From: Bacillota bacterium
GTDB taxonomy: Bacteria; Planctomycetota; UBA8108; UBA1146
NCBI GenBank assembly: GCA_003973385.1
Contig: QNYK01000089.1
Span: 18,196-82,195, forward strand
Reading direction: 5' to 3'
Length of the DNA: 64,000 nucleotides
The notes below the pieces were generated by a model. The model saw only the letters and a program-made list of their open reading frames with translations, did no database searches and was not told the DNA's origin. Shown one piece after another: positions 1 through 9,542 of this stretch. Position 1 is the stretch's first letter, and each line of letters starts with the position of its first letter. A program made the translations under genes and the position numbers.

Positions 1-368
1 ATATTCGACGCGCCCTCGAGGGCGACCGACCCCTGATGGGAATCTGTCTCGGCAATCAATTACTGGCGCTGGCCGCGGGTTTCGATACCTACAAGCTGGA
101 CTTCGGTCACAGGGGTCAGAATCAGCCCTGTATCGAGGTCGGAACTTCTCGCTGCTGGGTGACGAGCCAGAACCATGGATACGCTGTCGATGGCACTCGC
201 GTGCCGGAGGGCTGGGCGCAGTGGTTCGTCAATGCCAACGACGGATCCAACGAGGGGATACGCCACCTGGAGAAGCCCTTTTTCTCGGTCCAGTTTCACC
301 CTGAAGCCAATCCTGGGCCGCTCGATGCTGCCGAACTGTTCGATCGCCTGCTGGAGGTGGCCCGATGA
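1..368 (+). CDS. carA: Carbamoyl-phosphate synthase small subunit, C-terminal part
   Basis: The gene enters from the left edge and is read in the frame starting at base 3; about 121 C-terminal residues are visible. This is the class I glutamine amidotransferase domain, which releases ammonia from glutamine for CarB. The nucleophile cysteine lies in GICLGNQ, where most homologues have GHQ, and the His-Glu pair in [10 protein letters not shown]. The stretch [10 protein letters not shown] and the SQNHGYAV segment are close to the amidotransferase part of eukaryotic CAD as I remember it. The stop overlaps the carB start by 4 bp, so the two subunits are probably translationally coupled. Truncated only by the window edge. 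Confidence 0.95.
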   Translation, partial: IRRALEGDRPLMGICLGNQLLALAAGFDTYKLDFGHRGQNQPCIEVGTSRCWVTSQNHGYAVDGTRVPEGWAQWFVNANDGSNEGIRHLEKPFFSVQFHPEANPGPLDAAELFDRLLEVAR

Positions 369-3300
369 GCACCCCTACCAGCGATCTCCCACAAAGAGAG
401 GGCCAGGGATCGACCGTTGCCAACTCCGTTTCCCTGCCGCGCAAGGTGCTGATCCTGGGAAGTGGGGCGCTCAAGATCGGTGAAGCGGGCGAGTTCGATT
501 ACTCCGGCTCGCAGGCGATCAAGGCGCTGAGCGAGGAGGGGATCGAGACGATCCTGGTCAATCCCAACATCGCCACCATCCAGACCAGCGAGGACCTCGC
601 AGACGAGGTCTACTTCCTGCCGGTCAACGCCCATTTTGTCGAGCGAGTCATCGAACGAGAAAAACCCGATGGCTTGCTGCTCTCCTTCGGCGGGCAAACT
701 GCACTCAACTGCGGCATCGAACTGGAGAAACTGGGAGTTCTCGAGAAGCATGGGGTTCGTGTACTCGGCACTTCGCTCGAGACGATCCGGACCACCGAGG
801 ATCGGCACCTGTTTGCTGAGGTGTTGCGATCGATCGATCTCGATACACCTCGCAGCCGCGCCTGCGAGGATCTTCAGAGTTCTCTGGAGGCTGCGCAGGA
901 GATCCACTATCCGGTCATGATTCGTGCTGCGTTTGCCCTTGGCGGCAAGGGATCAGGCATCGCCCGCGATGCCGCCGAACTGACCGAGATGGCCAACAAG
1001 GCGTTCGCCAATGTCCCGCAGATCCTTGTCGAGGAGTATCTGGAGGGGTGGAAAGAGATCGAGTACGAGGTGGTTCGTGATGCACAGGACAATTGCATCA
1101 CGGTCTGCAATATGGAGAACATGGATGCGCTCGGCATCCACACAGGCGAGAGCATCGTGGTTGCACCCTCGCAAACTCTCAGTGACCACGACTACCATCG
1201 CCTGCGCTCGATCTCGATCCAGTTGATCCGACATCTCGGTGTGATCGGGGAGTGCAATGTTCAGTTCGCACTGCACCCTGCCAGCGATGAGTACAGGGTC
1301 ATCGAGGTCAATGCTCGCCTCTCGCGATCATCTGCTCTCGCGTCGAAGGCAACCGGCTACCCGCTTGCATTTGTTGCTGCAAAGTTGTCGCTTGGTCATT
1401 GTCTTGTTGATGTGCCGAATTCCATCACCAAGGTGACTGCCTCCTGTTTCGAACCTGCCCTCGATTACTGCGTCATCAAGATGCCTCGCTGGGATCTGAA
1501 GAAGTTCCGTCGTGTATCGACCAGTCTCGGTAGTGAGATGAAGAGTGTCGGTGAGGTGATGTCGATCGGCCGCAGATTCGAGGAAGCGATCCAGAAGGCG
1601 TGTCGAATGCTGGGGGTTGGTGCCCACGGTCTCGTCTCATCGCGGAATCATTTCAAGGAAGACGACCTGCAGCAACTGCTCAAGGTGCCCACCGAGGAGC
1701 GAATCTTCGCGATAGGAGAGGCTTTCAAGCGTGGCTGGTCAGTCGATCGTGTACACCAGTTGACGATGATCACGCCCTGGTTCCTGGAACGGGTTCGCGA
1801 GGTGGTCGACTGTCAGAAAGAGATTCAGGAGTACTCACTCGAGGACCTGCCGGCTGGACTGCTTCGCCAGGCGAAGGAACTGGGCTTCAGCGACAACCAG
1901 ATCTCTCGTTCGATCAGGAGAGCAGAGCCGATCCAGCCCGGTTATGGAGCCTCCCTGGAGGTGAGAGAGCGGCGAGAATCCTTCGGCATTCGCCCCGTCG
2001 TCAAGCAGATTGATACGCTGGCGGCGGAATATCCCGCCCAGACCAACTTCCTCTACATGACCTACAACGGAACAGAGAACGACGTCGAACCGAGATCTCC
2101 TGCGCCGTATGTGGTGCTGGGGGGAGGTGCATACCGCATCGGCTCGTCGGTCGAGTTCGATTGGTGTGCCGTCAATGCAGTCGATGCCCTGGCGCGTGCG
2201 GGACATCGAACCGTCATGATCAACTACAATCCGGAAACCGTTTCGACCGACTACGATACTTGTGACCGCCTCTATTTCGAGGAACTGACCCTCGAAAGGG
2301 TGCTCGATATCGTCGAACTGGAGCGTTCGCAGGGAGTCGTGATCAGCGTCGGAGGGCAGATCCCGAATCAGCTGGCGGTTCCGCTGGGAAATCGCGGGAT
2401 CAAGATTCTCGGCACCGAGGTCGACAGTATCGATCGAGCGGAAAACCGGGAGCGCTTCTCGACCCTGTTGGATGATCTGAAGATCGACCAGCCGGAGTGG
2501 CGCGAGTTGACCAGTATCGAGGATGCTCGATCCTTTTCTGCTCGCTGCGGCTATCCGGTTCTGATTCGACCATCGTATGTGCTCAGCGGGGCAGCGATGA
2601 GTGTTGCGCATTCGGATGAGGAGATGGAGCATTACCTGAAAATAGCTGCGGATGTTTCGCGTGAACATCCGGTAGTGGTTTCCAAGTTCATCGCAGGTGC
2701 CAAGGAGATAGAACTGGATGGAGTGGCTCAAGGTGGCAAGGTCATCTGTTATGCCATCAGTGAACATGTGGAGAATGCTGGCGTCCATTCAGGCGATGCG
2801 ACGATGGTATTTCCCTCGCAACGCCTCTACCTGGAGACGATAAGACGCATCAAGCGGATCGCCCGCTCGATCGCTGAGGCACTCTGCATCACCGGGCCAT
2901 TCAACATCCAGTTCATCGCTCGAGATAACCACATCAAGGTGATCGAATGCAATCTCAGGGCGTCTCGCTCGTTCCCCTTCGTCTCGAAGATCCTCAAGGA
3001 AAACTTCATTGACTATGCCATCCGCGCGATGCTCGGTGAGCAGGTCGATTGCCCATCAAAATCCGCCTTCGAGTTCGACTTCGTGGGAGTCAAGGCGCCG
3101 CAGTTCTCCTTCTCACGCCTCAAGGGAGCGGATCCGTTGCTGGGAGTCGAGATGGCGTCCACCGGAGAGGTCGCATGTCTCGGTGATAATGTCGAGGAGG
3201 CCTATCTCAAGGCACTGATCTCTGTTGGATTCAAGCTACCAAAAACAGGTGTGCTTCTTTCGACCGGGACGATCGAGAGCAAGGCGGCGTTCCTCGAGAG

Positions 3301-3649
3301 CGCAAGAAAGTTGGAGCAACTCGGCCTCCCTATCTTTGCAACTCCCAACACTCATCTATTTCTTGAACAGAATGACATCCAGTCCACGATGTTACATCAG
3401 CCTCTGGACAAGAAATCTCCCGGTGTCATCGAGGCGATTGAGGAGGGCCTGATAGATCTTGTGATCAATGTGCCGCGAAGCCTCGAAAGGAAAGATCTTA
3501 CCAGCGGATATCTCATCCGTCGCAAGGTCGTGGAATATGGAATCAGTCTGTTGACCAATATCCAGGCAGCCAACCTTTTTGTCGATGCACTCTGGTCGAT
3601 TGGGGACGAGGAAGAGTTGCTTGTGAAACCATGGAGTGAATACAACTAA
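365..3649 (+). CDS. carB: Carbamoyl-phosphate synthase large subunit, CAD-like
   Basis: This 1094-residue synthetase makes carbamoyl phosphate from bicarbonate, ammonia and two ATP for pyrimidines and arginine. Two homologous ATP-grasp halves are visible: the first begins near residue 28 ([20 protein letters not shown]) with the glycine-rich [10 protein letters not shown] at about 191, the second near residue 580 ([17 protein letters not shown]). An MGS-like allosteric domain follows from about residue 955. Length is normal for the family. The wording of both halves ([49 protein letters not shown]) follows the eukaryotic CAD type rather than E. coli CarB. The start overlaps the carA stop. The first 25 residues are an unconserved leader, so a slightly later start is possible. 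Confidence 0.97.
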   Translation: MSTPTSDLPQREGQGSTVANSVSLPRKVLILGSGALKIGEAGEFDYSGSQAIKALSEEGIETILVNPNIATIQTSEDLADEVYFLPVNAHFVERVIEREKPDGLLLSFGGQTALNCGIELEKLGVLEKHGVRVLGTSLETIRTTEDRHLFAEVLRSIDLDTPRSRACEDLQSSLEAAQEIHYPVMIRAAFALGGKGSGIARDAAELTEMANKAFANVPQILVEEYLEGWKEIEYEVVRDAQDNCITVCNMENMDALGIHTGESIVVAPSQTLSDHDYHRLRSISIQLIRHLGVIGECNVQFALHPASDEYRVIEVNARLSRSSALASKATGYPLAFVAAKLSLGHCLVDVPNSITKVTASCFEPALDYCVIKMPRWDLKKFRRVSTSLGSEMKSVGEVMSIGRRFEEAIQKACRMLGVGAHGLVSSRNHFKEDDLQQLLKVPTEERIFAIGEAFKRGWSVDRVHQLTMITPWFLERVREVVDCQKEIQEYSLEDLPAGLLRQAKELGFSDNQISRSIRRAEPIQPGYGASLEVRERRESFGIRPVVKQIDTLAAEYPAQTNFLYMTYNGTENDVEPRSPAPYVVLGGGAYRIGSSVEFDWCAVNAVDALARAGHRTVMINYNPETVSTDYDTCDRLYFEELTLERVLDIVELERSQGVVISVGGQIPNQLAVPLGNRGIKILGTEVDSIDRAENRERFSTLLDDLKIDQPEWRELTSIEDARSFSARCGYPVLIRPSYVLSGAAMSVAHSDEEMEHYLKIAADVSREHPVVVSKFIAGAKEIELDGVAQGGKVICYAISEHVENAGVHSGDATMVFPSQRLYLETIRRIKRIARSIAEALCITGPFNIQFIARDNHIKVIECNLRASRSFPFVSKILKENFIDYAIRAMLGEQVDCPSKSAFEFDFVGVKAPQFSFSRLKGADPLLGVEMASTGEVACLGDNVEEAYLKALISVGFKLPKTGVLLSTGTIESKAAFLESARKLEQLGLPIFATPNTHLFLEQNDIQSTMLHQPLDKKSPGVIEAIEEGLIDLVINVPRSLERKDLTSGYLIRRKVVEYGISLLTNIQAANLFVDALWSIGDEEELLVKPWSEYN

Positions 3650-3702
3650 CTCAGGTGCGGGGCATTCTCGATCGCCCCCCTAGAAGGAAATGATCCGATA
3701 GC

Positions 3703-4200
3703 ATGAACAAGAGTCTCCCGACGACAGCAATTTTGTTGATATTGCCCCTGATCTTCTCTGGTTTCATTCCATTTGCCATCGATCCCAACCCGGTGGCGAT
3801 CGCCGCCGACGATGACGAGACCGCCGATGATACGGACGAGGCGCATGAAGCCCACGAAGCGCTGGAAAAAGTGATGGACGCGGTCAAGAGTGGCGACCGT
3901 GCAGTCCGTCGAGCGATGCGAAAGCAGGATCATTCAACTGCCTTGATGTCAGTGAATCGGGTACAGGCTGCCGTGATCGAGGCCAAGAAACTGGTCCCAT
4001 CAGGGGCCTTCCGCCTGGAGGGGGAGGCGCGAGCGGCGATGGAACTGGATTATCGTCAGCGCCTCATCGGGGTTCTTGAACAGTGGTTAATGTTCGAGAA
4101 GGCACTGCTTCTCGGCAAGGTCGAGGAAGCTGCAGAAGTCCTCAAAAAGATCTCGGCAATGAAAAAGAGTGCCCACGAGGAATTTGACGTCGATGAATAG
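3703..4200 (+). CDS. Exported cytochrome b562-like four-helix protein (putative)
   Basis: This 165-residue protein has a signal peptide with likely cleavage after AIA near residue 35, an acidic linker (residues 36-47), and then helical sequence only. The helical part resembles periplasmic cytochrome b562: Met58 in EKVMDAV and His158 in KKSAHEEF are 100 residues apart, against 95 for the Met7/His102 haem ligands of E. coli cytochrome b562, and the final segment (GKVEEAAEVLKKISAMKKSAH) matches the family's last-helix pattern. The family assignment is inference from length, pattern and ligand spacing; haem binding is not shown. A weak ribosome-binding site (AGAAGGAAA) lies about 12 bases upstream. 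It follows carB by 53 bases and converges on the S41 protease gene across a strong hairpin. Confidence 0.6.
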   Translation: MNKSLPTTAILLILPLIFSGFIPFAIDPNPVAIAADDDETADDTDEAHEAHEALEKVMDAVKSGDRAVRRAMRKQDHSTALMSVNRVQAAVIEAKKLVPSGAFRLEGEARAAMELDYRQRLIGVLEQWLMFEKALLLGKVEEAAEVLKKISAMKKSAHEEFDVDE

Positions 4201-4229
4201 AGGCGTTGGTCTCGTGAAGCAGTGAGATG

Positions 4230-4271
4230 GCAACGGGGGGAGTGGCGCTTTCGCGTCACTCCCCCCGTTGC
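4230..4271. terminator. Long hairpin between convergent genes
   Basis: An 18-bp stem (left arm GCAACGGGGGGAGTGGCG, right arm CGTCACTCCCCCCGTTGC, one imperfect pair) with a 6-base loop lies between the stop codons of the cytochrome b562-like gene and the S41 protease gene. Its position between convergent genes suggests a bidirectional terminator. No long T-run follows on either side, so it may act mainly as an mRNA 3' end stabiliser. Confidence 0.65.
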
Positions 4272-4297
4272 ATCCTGGTGAATCGATGTGGAGGTTA

Positions 4298-6598
4298 CTA
4301 GAGGCTCTCGGCCTTCTTCTCCGTCGACTCCTCGATGTTCAGATTGCTGTACTGCGGAATCGTCGAGACCTCTGTGCCGAGACTGCCGAGTAGTTCGATG
4401 ATGGCAACCTGTAACTGGGTGTCTTCGACGTAGTCGCAGGCAAACTGAGTGCCGCGCTCATCCTCGACCATGCGGCGCAGTTTTCTTCGTAAGCCGAAGC
4501 GCGCATCTTCCGAGGTCACACCTGTATCGGCCTGCTTTTCGAACCAGGGATCGAAGCCAGGGTAGGCGAGCTTGCCATTGTCATCGCCACCATTGACGAT
4601 CTGATCGATCAGATCCTTGTTGTCGGTGTAGTTGGCATCGATCCACTCATCGAAGGCCTTGTTGTCGGCCAGGCGACCTAACGCTTCGATTCTCCACAGA
4701 GCGACTTCCTCCGGTTCCTTCACCAGATCCGGGTCGATTCCTCCTTCGACCAGCAACTTGCCGTCCTGATCGCGCTGAGTGTGGATGGATCTGCCACTGG
4801 GAAGGTAGTAGTGCTGAACAGTGAGACGGAGGGTCGACTCGCCCCCGAGCATGCGATTGACGCTATCTGCCATCGGAAGCAGGCGCTGAACACTGCCCTT
4901 ACCATATGTCTTGACGCCGATCAGTTTGGCTCGTTTGAAGTCCTGGAGCGCGCCGGCGACGATTTCAGAGGCGCTGGCACTGGATCCATTGACGAGTACG
5001 ACCATCGGGTAGTCCGCACGCTTGCCTTTCGTGGCAAACTTCTCGGAGTCCTCGAAGACGCCACTTTGGGACCTCTGGGAGACGATGGGCAGCGTTGTGT
5101 CGTCGATGAACTCATCGACGAGCGAAACTGCGGATTGCAGGTATCCGCCGGGATTGCTCCGCAGATCGAAGATCAAGCCGCGCATCCCCTGACCTTCGAG
5201 ATCATCGAGGGCAGCGATCACTTCCTTGACTGCGGTATCTCCAAACTGTGCCAGGCCGATGTATCCGAGATTTCCGGGGAGCATCTGGTAGAGAACCGAA
5301 TCGAGTTGAATCGTCTCACGTGTGATCTCGAAATCCCGAGAGTCCCTCCAGCCTCTGCGGAAGACTCCGAGCACAACCGGGGTTCCTGGTTTGCCCTTGA
5401 GACCCTTGACGATCTCGTCGAGAGGCTTGCCTTTGGTCGATATTCCGTCGACCTCGATGATGAGATCTTCGCTCAACATCCCGGCGCGGTAGGCAGGACC
5501 CTTGTAGATGGGACGAACGATCTTGAGGGTGTTAGTGTCGCGGTCGATCTGCACCTGCGCGCCGATGCCCGCATACTCGCCACTGATTCCCTCGTAGAAC
5601 TCCTTGGTGTCCTTGACATCCATGAAGGAGGAGAAGGGGTCCAGGCTACCCACCATGCCCTTGGCAGCCTCGATCAGCAGTTGTTCGTCATCGACAAGTT
5701 CCGGCTCGACATAGAAGCGCTTGATGCGGCGCATGATCTCATCGAGGAGTGGGTGATTGGTGGCCACAGAGCGATCCCTGCGAGAACGAAGCCGGTCGAT
5801 TTCCTTGTTCTTGCGTTCAATCAGCGTCTCGAGTTTGAGAATCTCCTGCTCAGCTTCCTGAAGGCGCTCGTTGTCCGGGGCTGGTTTCTCATCGGTCTCG
5901 CGTTCGAACGCGCGAAGCAGCCGATCCCTCTCCAGTAGCGCCTTGGCCAGTGCCCCCTGGGCACTCGGCTCCAGTTCAAGGCTACGCAACAGCCCTTTCA
6001 CGTCACCATCGAAGAGTCCCAGTTGGGCCAGTGCGAGCGCTGCTCCGTTACGAGCGTCTGCATCATCCACCTTGAGCAGTGGGTGCAGCAGTTCACGCGT
6101 CAGTGCGCGGTCCCGGGTGACCTGGTAGAGGCTCTTTCCGACCGCCACTCTCAGCAAGGCGTCACCTTTTGCCTCACTCTCGGCGATGCTACGCAGCGAT
6201 CTCTCTGTTTTTGAATCGTGGAAGTCGCTCAGCAGGGTGATCGCAGCAGATCTCTGCGGCGATGGTGCATCGCCGTTCTCTCCGATGGCGATCAGGATGT
6301 CGCGGACACCCTCGATTTCACCGAGCGACAGCAATGCCTTGGAAGCCATCAGTCGAACCGAGCGGTTCTCATGCTGGAGCAGCACCTGGATACCACCGAT
6401 GGAGTCATCTCCGAGGCGTTCGAGCAGCACCGCTCCCTGCCAGATCTCATCCAGGGATCCTCCGACATGGCGATCGACGATCTTGTCGATGGCATCGTCT
6501 GTCGGTGGCGGAACTGCGGTCGCCGTCACGGTCGCGGCAGGGATCCATATCAGCGAAGCAACCAGCAACAGGATGGGCACTCGAGTCGAGTTGGTCAT
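4298..6598 (-). CDS. S41 C-terminal processing protease with HEAT-repeat N-terminus
   Basis: A 766-residue exported serine protease of the CtpA/S41 family, acting in the periplasm on protein C-termini. Order: signal peptide (residues 1-28), HEAT-like alpha-solenoid repeats (about 40-230), a coiled coil (about 240-290), the S41 helical cap, a PDZ domain (about 335-420), and the protease core. The catalytic serine is in NGSSASASEI (about residue 538) and the lysine in KTYGKGS (about 563). Typical CtpA proteins are 400-550 residues, so the HEAT region is an addition, perhaps for partner or substrate docking. Start choice: ATG at 6598 has an excellent Shine-Dalgarno sequence (GGAAGGGGGACC) and begins the signal peptide; the frame is open 8 codons further upstream but without a site. 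Confidence 0.93.
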   Translation of the reverse strand: MTNSTRVPILLLVASLIWIPAATVTATAVPPPTDDAIDKIVDRHVGGSLDEIWQGAVLLERLGDDSIGGIQVLLQHENRSVRLMASKALLSLGEIEGVRDILIAIGENGDAPSPQRSAAITLLSDFHDSKTERSLRSIAESEAKGDALLRVAVGKSLYQVTRDRALTRELLHPLLKVDDADARNGAALALAQLGLFDGDVKGLLRSLELEPSAQGALAKALLERDRLLRAFERETDEKPAPDNERLQEAEQEILKLETLIERKNKEIDRLRSRRDRSVATNHPLLDEIMRRIKRFYVEPELVDDEQLLIEAAKGMVGSLDPFSSFMDVKDTKEFYEGISGEYAGIGAQVQIDRDTNTLKIVRPIYKGPAYRAGMLSEDLIIEVDGISTKGKPLDEIVKGLKGKPGTPVVLGVFRRGWRDSRDFEITRETIQLDSVLYQMLPGNLGYIGLAQFGDTAVKEVIAALDDLEGQGMRGLIFDLRSNPGGYLQSAVSLVDEFIDDTTLPIVSQRSQSGVFEDSEKFATKGKRADYPMVVLVNGSSASASEIVAGALQDFKRAKLIGVKTYGKGSVQRLLPMADSVNRMLGGESTLRLTVQHYYLPSGRSIHTQRDQDGKLLVEGGIDPDLVKEPEEVALWRIEALGRLADNKAFDEWIDANYTDNKDLIDQIVNGGDDNGKLAYPGFDPWFEKQADTGVTSEDARFGLRRKLRRMVEDERGTQFACDYVEDTQLQVAIIELLGSLGTEVSTIPQYSNLNIEESTEKKAESL

Positions 6599-6794
6599 GG
6601 TCCCCCTTCCAGGGTGCCTCATAGCCGAAAACCCCTCTCAGGGGGTGCCTGCGGGGGGGCATGGTTCCGGGTCTCAGGACGAGAAAGTATACCAGCCCGT
6701 CCGAAAAAGGGCCATAGAGACGATCTGTCACCAGATCCGGGAGTTGTATCGTGCAGTGACTCTGACGAGTATCCACAAAACGCAGGGGATGGTG

Positions 6795-8345
6795 ATGGCG
6801 TTCCGATTACTTTCTGGTGACCTGGAGGGGATTCACGGCCGGGTCGTCGAGGTCGAGGTCGATCTGATTCCGGCTCTCTCCTCCTTCGTGATCAGTGGTC
6901 TGCCGGGCAAGGGCATCCGCGAGGCGAGGGAACGCATCCGTTCAGCAATCGAGAACTCAGGATACCGCTATCCGGACCGCCATCGAATCGTCGTCAACCT
7001 GGCGCCGGCAGCATGGGAGAAGGACGGATCTGTGTTCGATCTCCCCATCGCGCTGTCGATTCTGGCCGCCAGTGGGCAGGTCGATGCAGACCTTTTCGGC
7101 GGCTGGGCAGCACTCGGAGAACTGGCCCTCGACGGCAGGGTCAGGCCCGTGCCCGGGTGCCTCGGAATCATCTCACAATTGCGTCGCTCCTGTGCAGATG
7201 CCGTTGTTGTACCGGCGAGGAACCGGAGCGTGGCGCGGGCGGTCGGTGGCATGAAAATCGAGGGCGCTGCCAGTCTGCGCCAGGCGCTGGAAGTGATCCG
7301 CGGAGAGTCTCGCGGCTCCGGTGCCGTCACGGAGGAGATCACCAGCGCTGAAGATCGTCGTGACCGGGCCGATCTTTCCGATGTGAGGGGCCACGCCAGA
7401 GCGCGTCGGGCACTGGAAATCGCGGCGACGGGGGAGCACCCCATGTTGATGATCGGACCCCCCGGTTGCGGCAAGAGCTTCCTGGCAAGGCGGCTGGGCG
7501 GATTGCTGCCCCCGCTCGATCGAGAGCAACAGATCGAGGTGACTCATATTCAAGAGGTGTGTGGCAGCGGGTGCGAACAACTGGTCACCCATCGTCCCTT
7601 TCGCGCTCCGCATCACAGTGTCAGCTGGGCGGGTCTGATCGGAGGCGGTTCCCCGCCGAATCCCGGTGAGGTGACCCGGGCGCATCACGGAGTACTGTTT
7701 CTCGATGAATTTCCCGAGATAGCCCGGCGATCACTGGAGGCGTTGCGTGAGCCGATGGAAGAGGGTTCAGTGACGATCTCTCGATCAGGATCCAGTCGTA
7801 CCTTTCCATGCCGTTTCCTGATCATCGCCGCGATGAATCCCTGCCCCTGTGGTCATGCAGGAGACGCTGGCCCCAGGCGTTGCTGCTGTTCCGGAGCGGC
7901 CCTGGCGGCATATTCTGCGCGGATCTCCGGCCCGATGCTCGATCGCTTCGATATCCGGATCAGCATCGAACCGATCTCTGGTCGCCAATTGCTCGAAGAG
8001 CCACTGACGGTGCCGGAGTCGAGTGCAGAGGTGGCGAGGCGAGTGGTCGAGGCGAGACAGCGGGCACTCGATCGAGGTCAATTGGTCCCCAACAGGGATC
8101 TGCAGTGGCGAGATCGCAGTCGTTGGGCTCCACTCTCGGAACCGGTCACTCGATTGCTGATCGAGGCCCAGAATCAAGGAGAACTGTCGACGCGTGGACT
8201 CACTCGATTGATGCGGCTCGGCAGGACCATCGCGGATCTGAGGGCCTCGGAGGCGATCGAGAGAGTCGATTTGCTCGAGGCGATGTCTCTCAGGAGCGGT
8301 TCGGGCCCGGCGAGCCGGGCGGTCTCGTTGGCGAATCAGCGCTGA
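6795..8345 (+). CDS. comM: YifB/ComM-type AAA+ ATPase (Mg-chelatase-like)
   Basis: About 516 residues, the normal length for the YifB/ComM family. In naturally transformable bacteria ComM is a helicase promoting branch migration during integration of taken-up DNA. Order: N-terminal Lon-S5-like domain (about 1-170), AAA+ core with Walker A GPPGCGKSFLARRL (about residue 223) and Walker B LFLDEFPEI, the family's cysteine cluster (MNPCPCGHAGD, then CCC), then the C-terminal Mg-chelatase domain. The frame is open far upstream but there it is antisense to the protease gene. ATG at 6795 is preferred (AGGGG 7 bases upstream); ATG 6789 is an alternative. The pilus genes later in the window fit a DNA-uptake role, but this is inference. 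Confidence 0.93.
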   Translation: MAFRLLSGDLEGIHGRVVEVEVDLIPALSSFVISGLPGKGIREARERIRSAIENSGYRYPDRHRIVVNLAPAAWEKDGSVFDLPIALSILAASGQVDADLFGGWAALGELALDGRVRPVPGCLGIISQLRRSCADAVVVPARNRSVARAVGGMKIEGAASLRQALEVIRGESRGSGAVTEEITSAEDRRDRADLSDVRGHARARRALEIAATGEHPMLMIGPPGCGKSFLARRLGGLLPPLDREQQIEVTHIQEVCGSGCEQLVTHRPFRAPHHSVSWAGLIGGGSPPNPGEVTRAHHGVLFLDEFPEIARRSLEALREPMEEGSVTISRSGSSRTFPCRFLIIAAMNPCPCGHAGDAGPRRCCCSGAALAAYSARISGPMLDRFDIRISIEPISGRQLLEEPLTVPESSAEVARRVVEARQRALDRGQLVPNRDLQWRDRSRWAPLSEPVTRLLIEAQNQGELSTRGLTRLMRLGRTIADLRASEAIERVDLLEAMSLRSGSGPASRAVSLANQR

Positions 8346-8417
8346 AGTCGATACCCTGTAGATCCGCAGCGGTGATGCGGTCGTGTTGTACGACCGAGTC
8401 TGCCGGAGAGGATCGAG

Positions 8418-9527
8418 ATGAGTGCCGAGCAGAGCACCCCGACAAGAAAGCAGCCTGAAGTTGCGTTCGATCCATCGGTGGTGAGGCCGCTGTTCATCGG
8501 ATCGTTGCCGCTGGAGACTCCGATCCTGCAGGCACCCATCGCAGGTTTTACCGACCTGGTGTTTCGGCGTATCGTCAGAGAACTGGGCGGTTGTGGTCTG
8601 ATCTATACCGAAATGGTTTCGGCAGGTGGCTGGGTGCGCGGAAATATACCGCCCGACCGCCTGTTCGGAGTCGCCGATGAGCCGGGCCCGCTGGGTGTGC
8701 AGCTGTGGGATCGAGAACCGGAGATGGTGGAGGAGGCGGCGCGCCGTCTCGTCGATCTCGGCATCGCAGTCATCGATCTCAACTTTGGTTGTCCCAAGCG
8801 GAGGATCATGGGCAAGCAGGGTGCCGGGGCTCAATTGCTGCGCGATCCTTCCACCATCGCACGATTGATAGAGGCGACGATACGGGGTGCAGGCGAGACT
8901 CCCGTCACGGCAAAGATCCGGCTCGGCCCGCATCCAGATCAGATCACCGGGATCGAGGTGGCAAGGGCTGCCCAGTCTGCGGGGGCCTCTGCGATCACGG
9001 TGCATGGACGCACCGCCCGCGATGGATATGGAATCCCGGTCAATCATCGGATGATCGCCGAGATCGTTGCCGAGGTGGAGATCCCGGTCATCGCAAATGG
9101 CGACATCGTGGATGCCAGCAGTGCTCTTCAAGCATTTGACAATACAGGTGCTGCTGGCGTGATGGTGGCGCGTCGATGTCTCGGTGCTCCCTGGGTTTTC
9201 AGGGAGATCGCCGCGGCATTGCAGGGCGATCCGATCCCGTTGCCGCCTTCGCTATCACAGCAACGTGAGCAACTTCTGCGGCATCATTCTCAACTGGTCG
9301 AGATCCATGGAGATCCGTTCGGCACCGTATTGATGAGGAAGTTTGCAGCGCGCTATCTGACCGGTGTGAGGGGTGCCAGGGATTTTCGAGCTGCCGTGAC
9401 CGTTGCGCGCGATGCGGCCGACTTCCGCCGGATCGTCGCTGAACTGTTTCCAGTCGAAGGTGCCCCCGGGCAGGTCGATACGGGAGAACTCAGCGGCGAA
9501 ATCTGCGAACCGGATTGTGCGGAGTAA
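8418..9527 (+). CDS. dus: tRNA-dihydrouridine synthase
   Basis: A 369-residue FMN enzyme reducing uridine to dihydrouridine in tRNA. A TIM barrel starts at about residue 30 (LQAPIAGFTDLVFRRIV); the catalytic cysteine sits in NFGCPK near residue 124, followed by the GKQGAGAQLL loop; TVHGRTARDGY and PVIANGDI are the usual FMN and phosphate-binding segments. The DusB subtype is likely but was not tested. The ATG has a ribosome-binding site (GGAGAGG) 8 bases upstream. The gene lies 72 bases after comM and is followed within 16 bases by the phosphodiesterase gene. A small inverted repeat (GGTCGT/ACGACC, about 8379-8395) lies in the gap before it. Confidence 0.95.
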   Translation: MSAEQSTPTRKQPEVAFDPSVVRPLFIGSLPLETPILQAPIAGFTDLVFRRIVRELGGCGLIYTEMVSAGGWVRGNIPPDRLFGVADEPGPLGVQLWDREPEMVEEAARRLVDLGIAVIDLNFGCPKRRIMGKQGAGAQLLRDPSTIARLIEATIRGAGETPVTAKIRLGPHPDQITGIEVARAAQSAGASAITVHGRTARDGYGIPVNHRMIAEIVAEVEIPVIANGDIVDASSALQAFDNTGAAGVMVARRCLGAPWVFREIAAALQGDPIPLPPSLSQQREQLLRHHSQLVEIHGDPFGTVLMRKFAARYLTGVRGARDFRAAVTVARDAADFRRIVAELFPVEGAPGQVDTGELSGEICEPDCAE

Positions 9528-9542
9528 TCCTGTGAGGGGAGC

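Noticed and set aside
4781..5938. 385-codon open frame on the plus strand
   Set aside because: It is antisense to the S41 protease, whose catalytic motifs are clear; high GC makes long antisense frames common here.
6186..6794. Upstream extension of the comM reading frame by about 200 codons
   Set aside because: It overlaps the start of the divergent protease gene and gives a non-homologous N-terminus; ATG 6795 fits the family length.
7785..9131. 448-codon minus-strand frame
   Set aside because: It lies antisense to comM and dus, both with clear family motifs.
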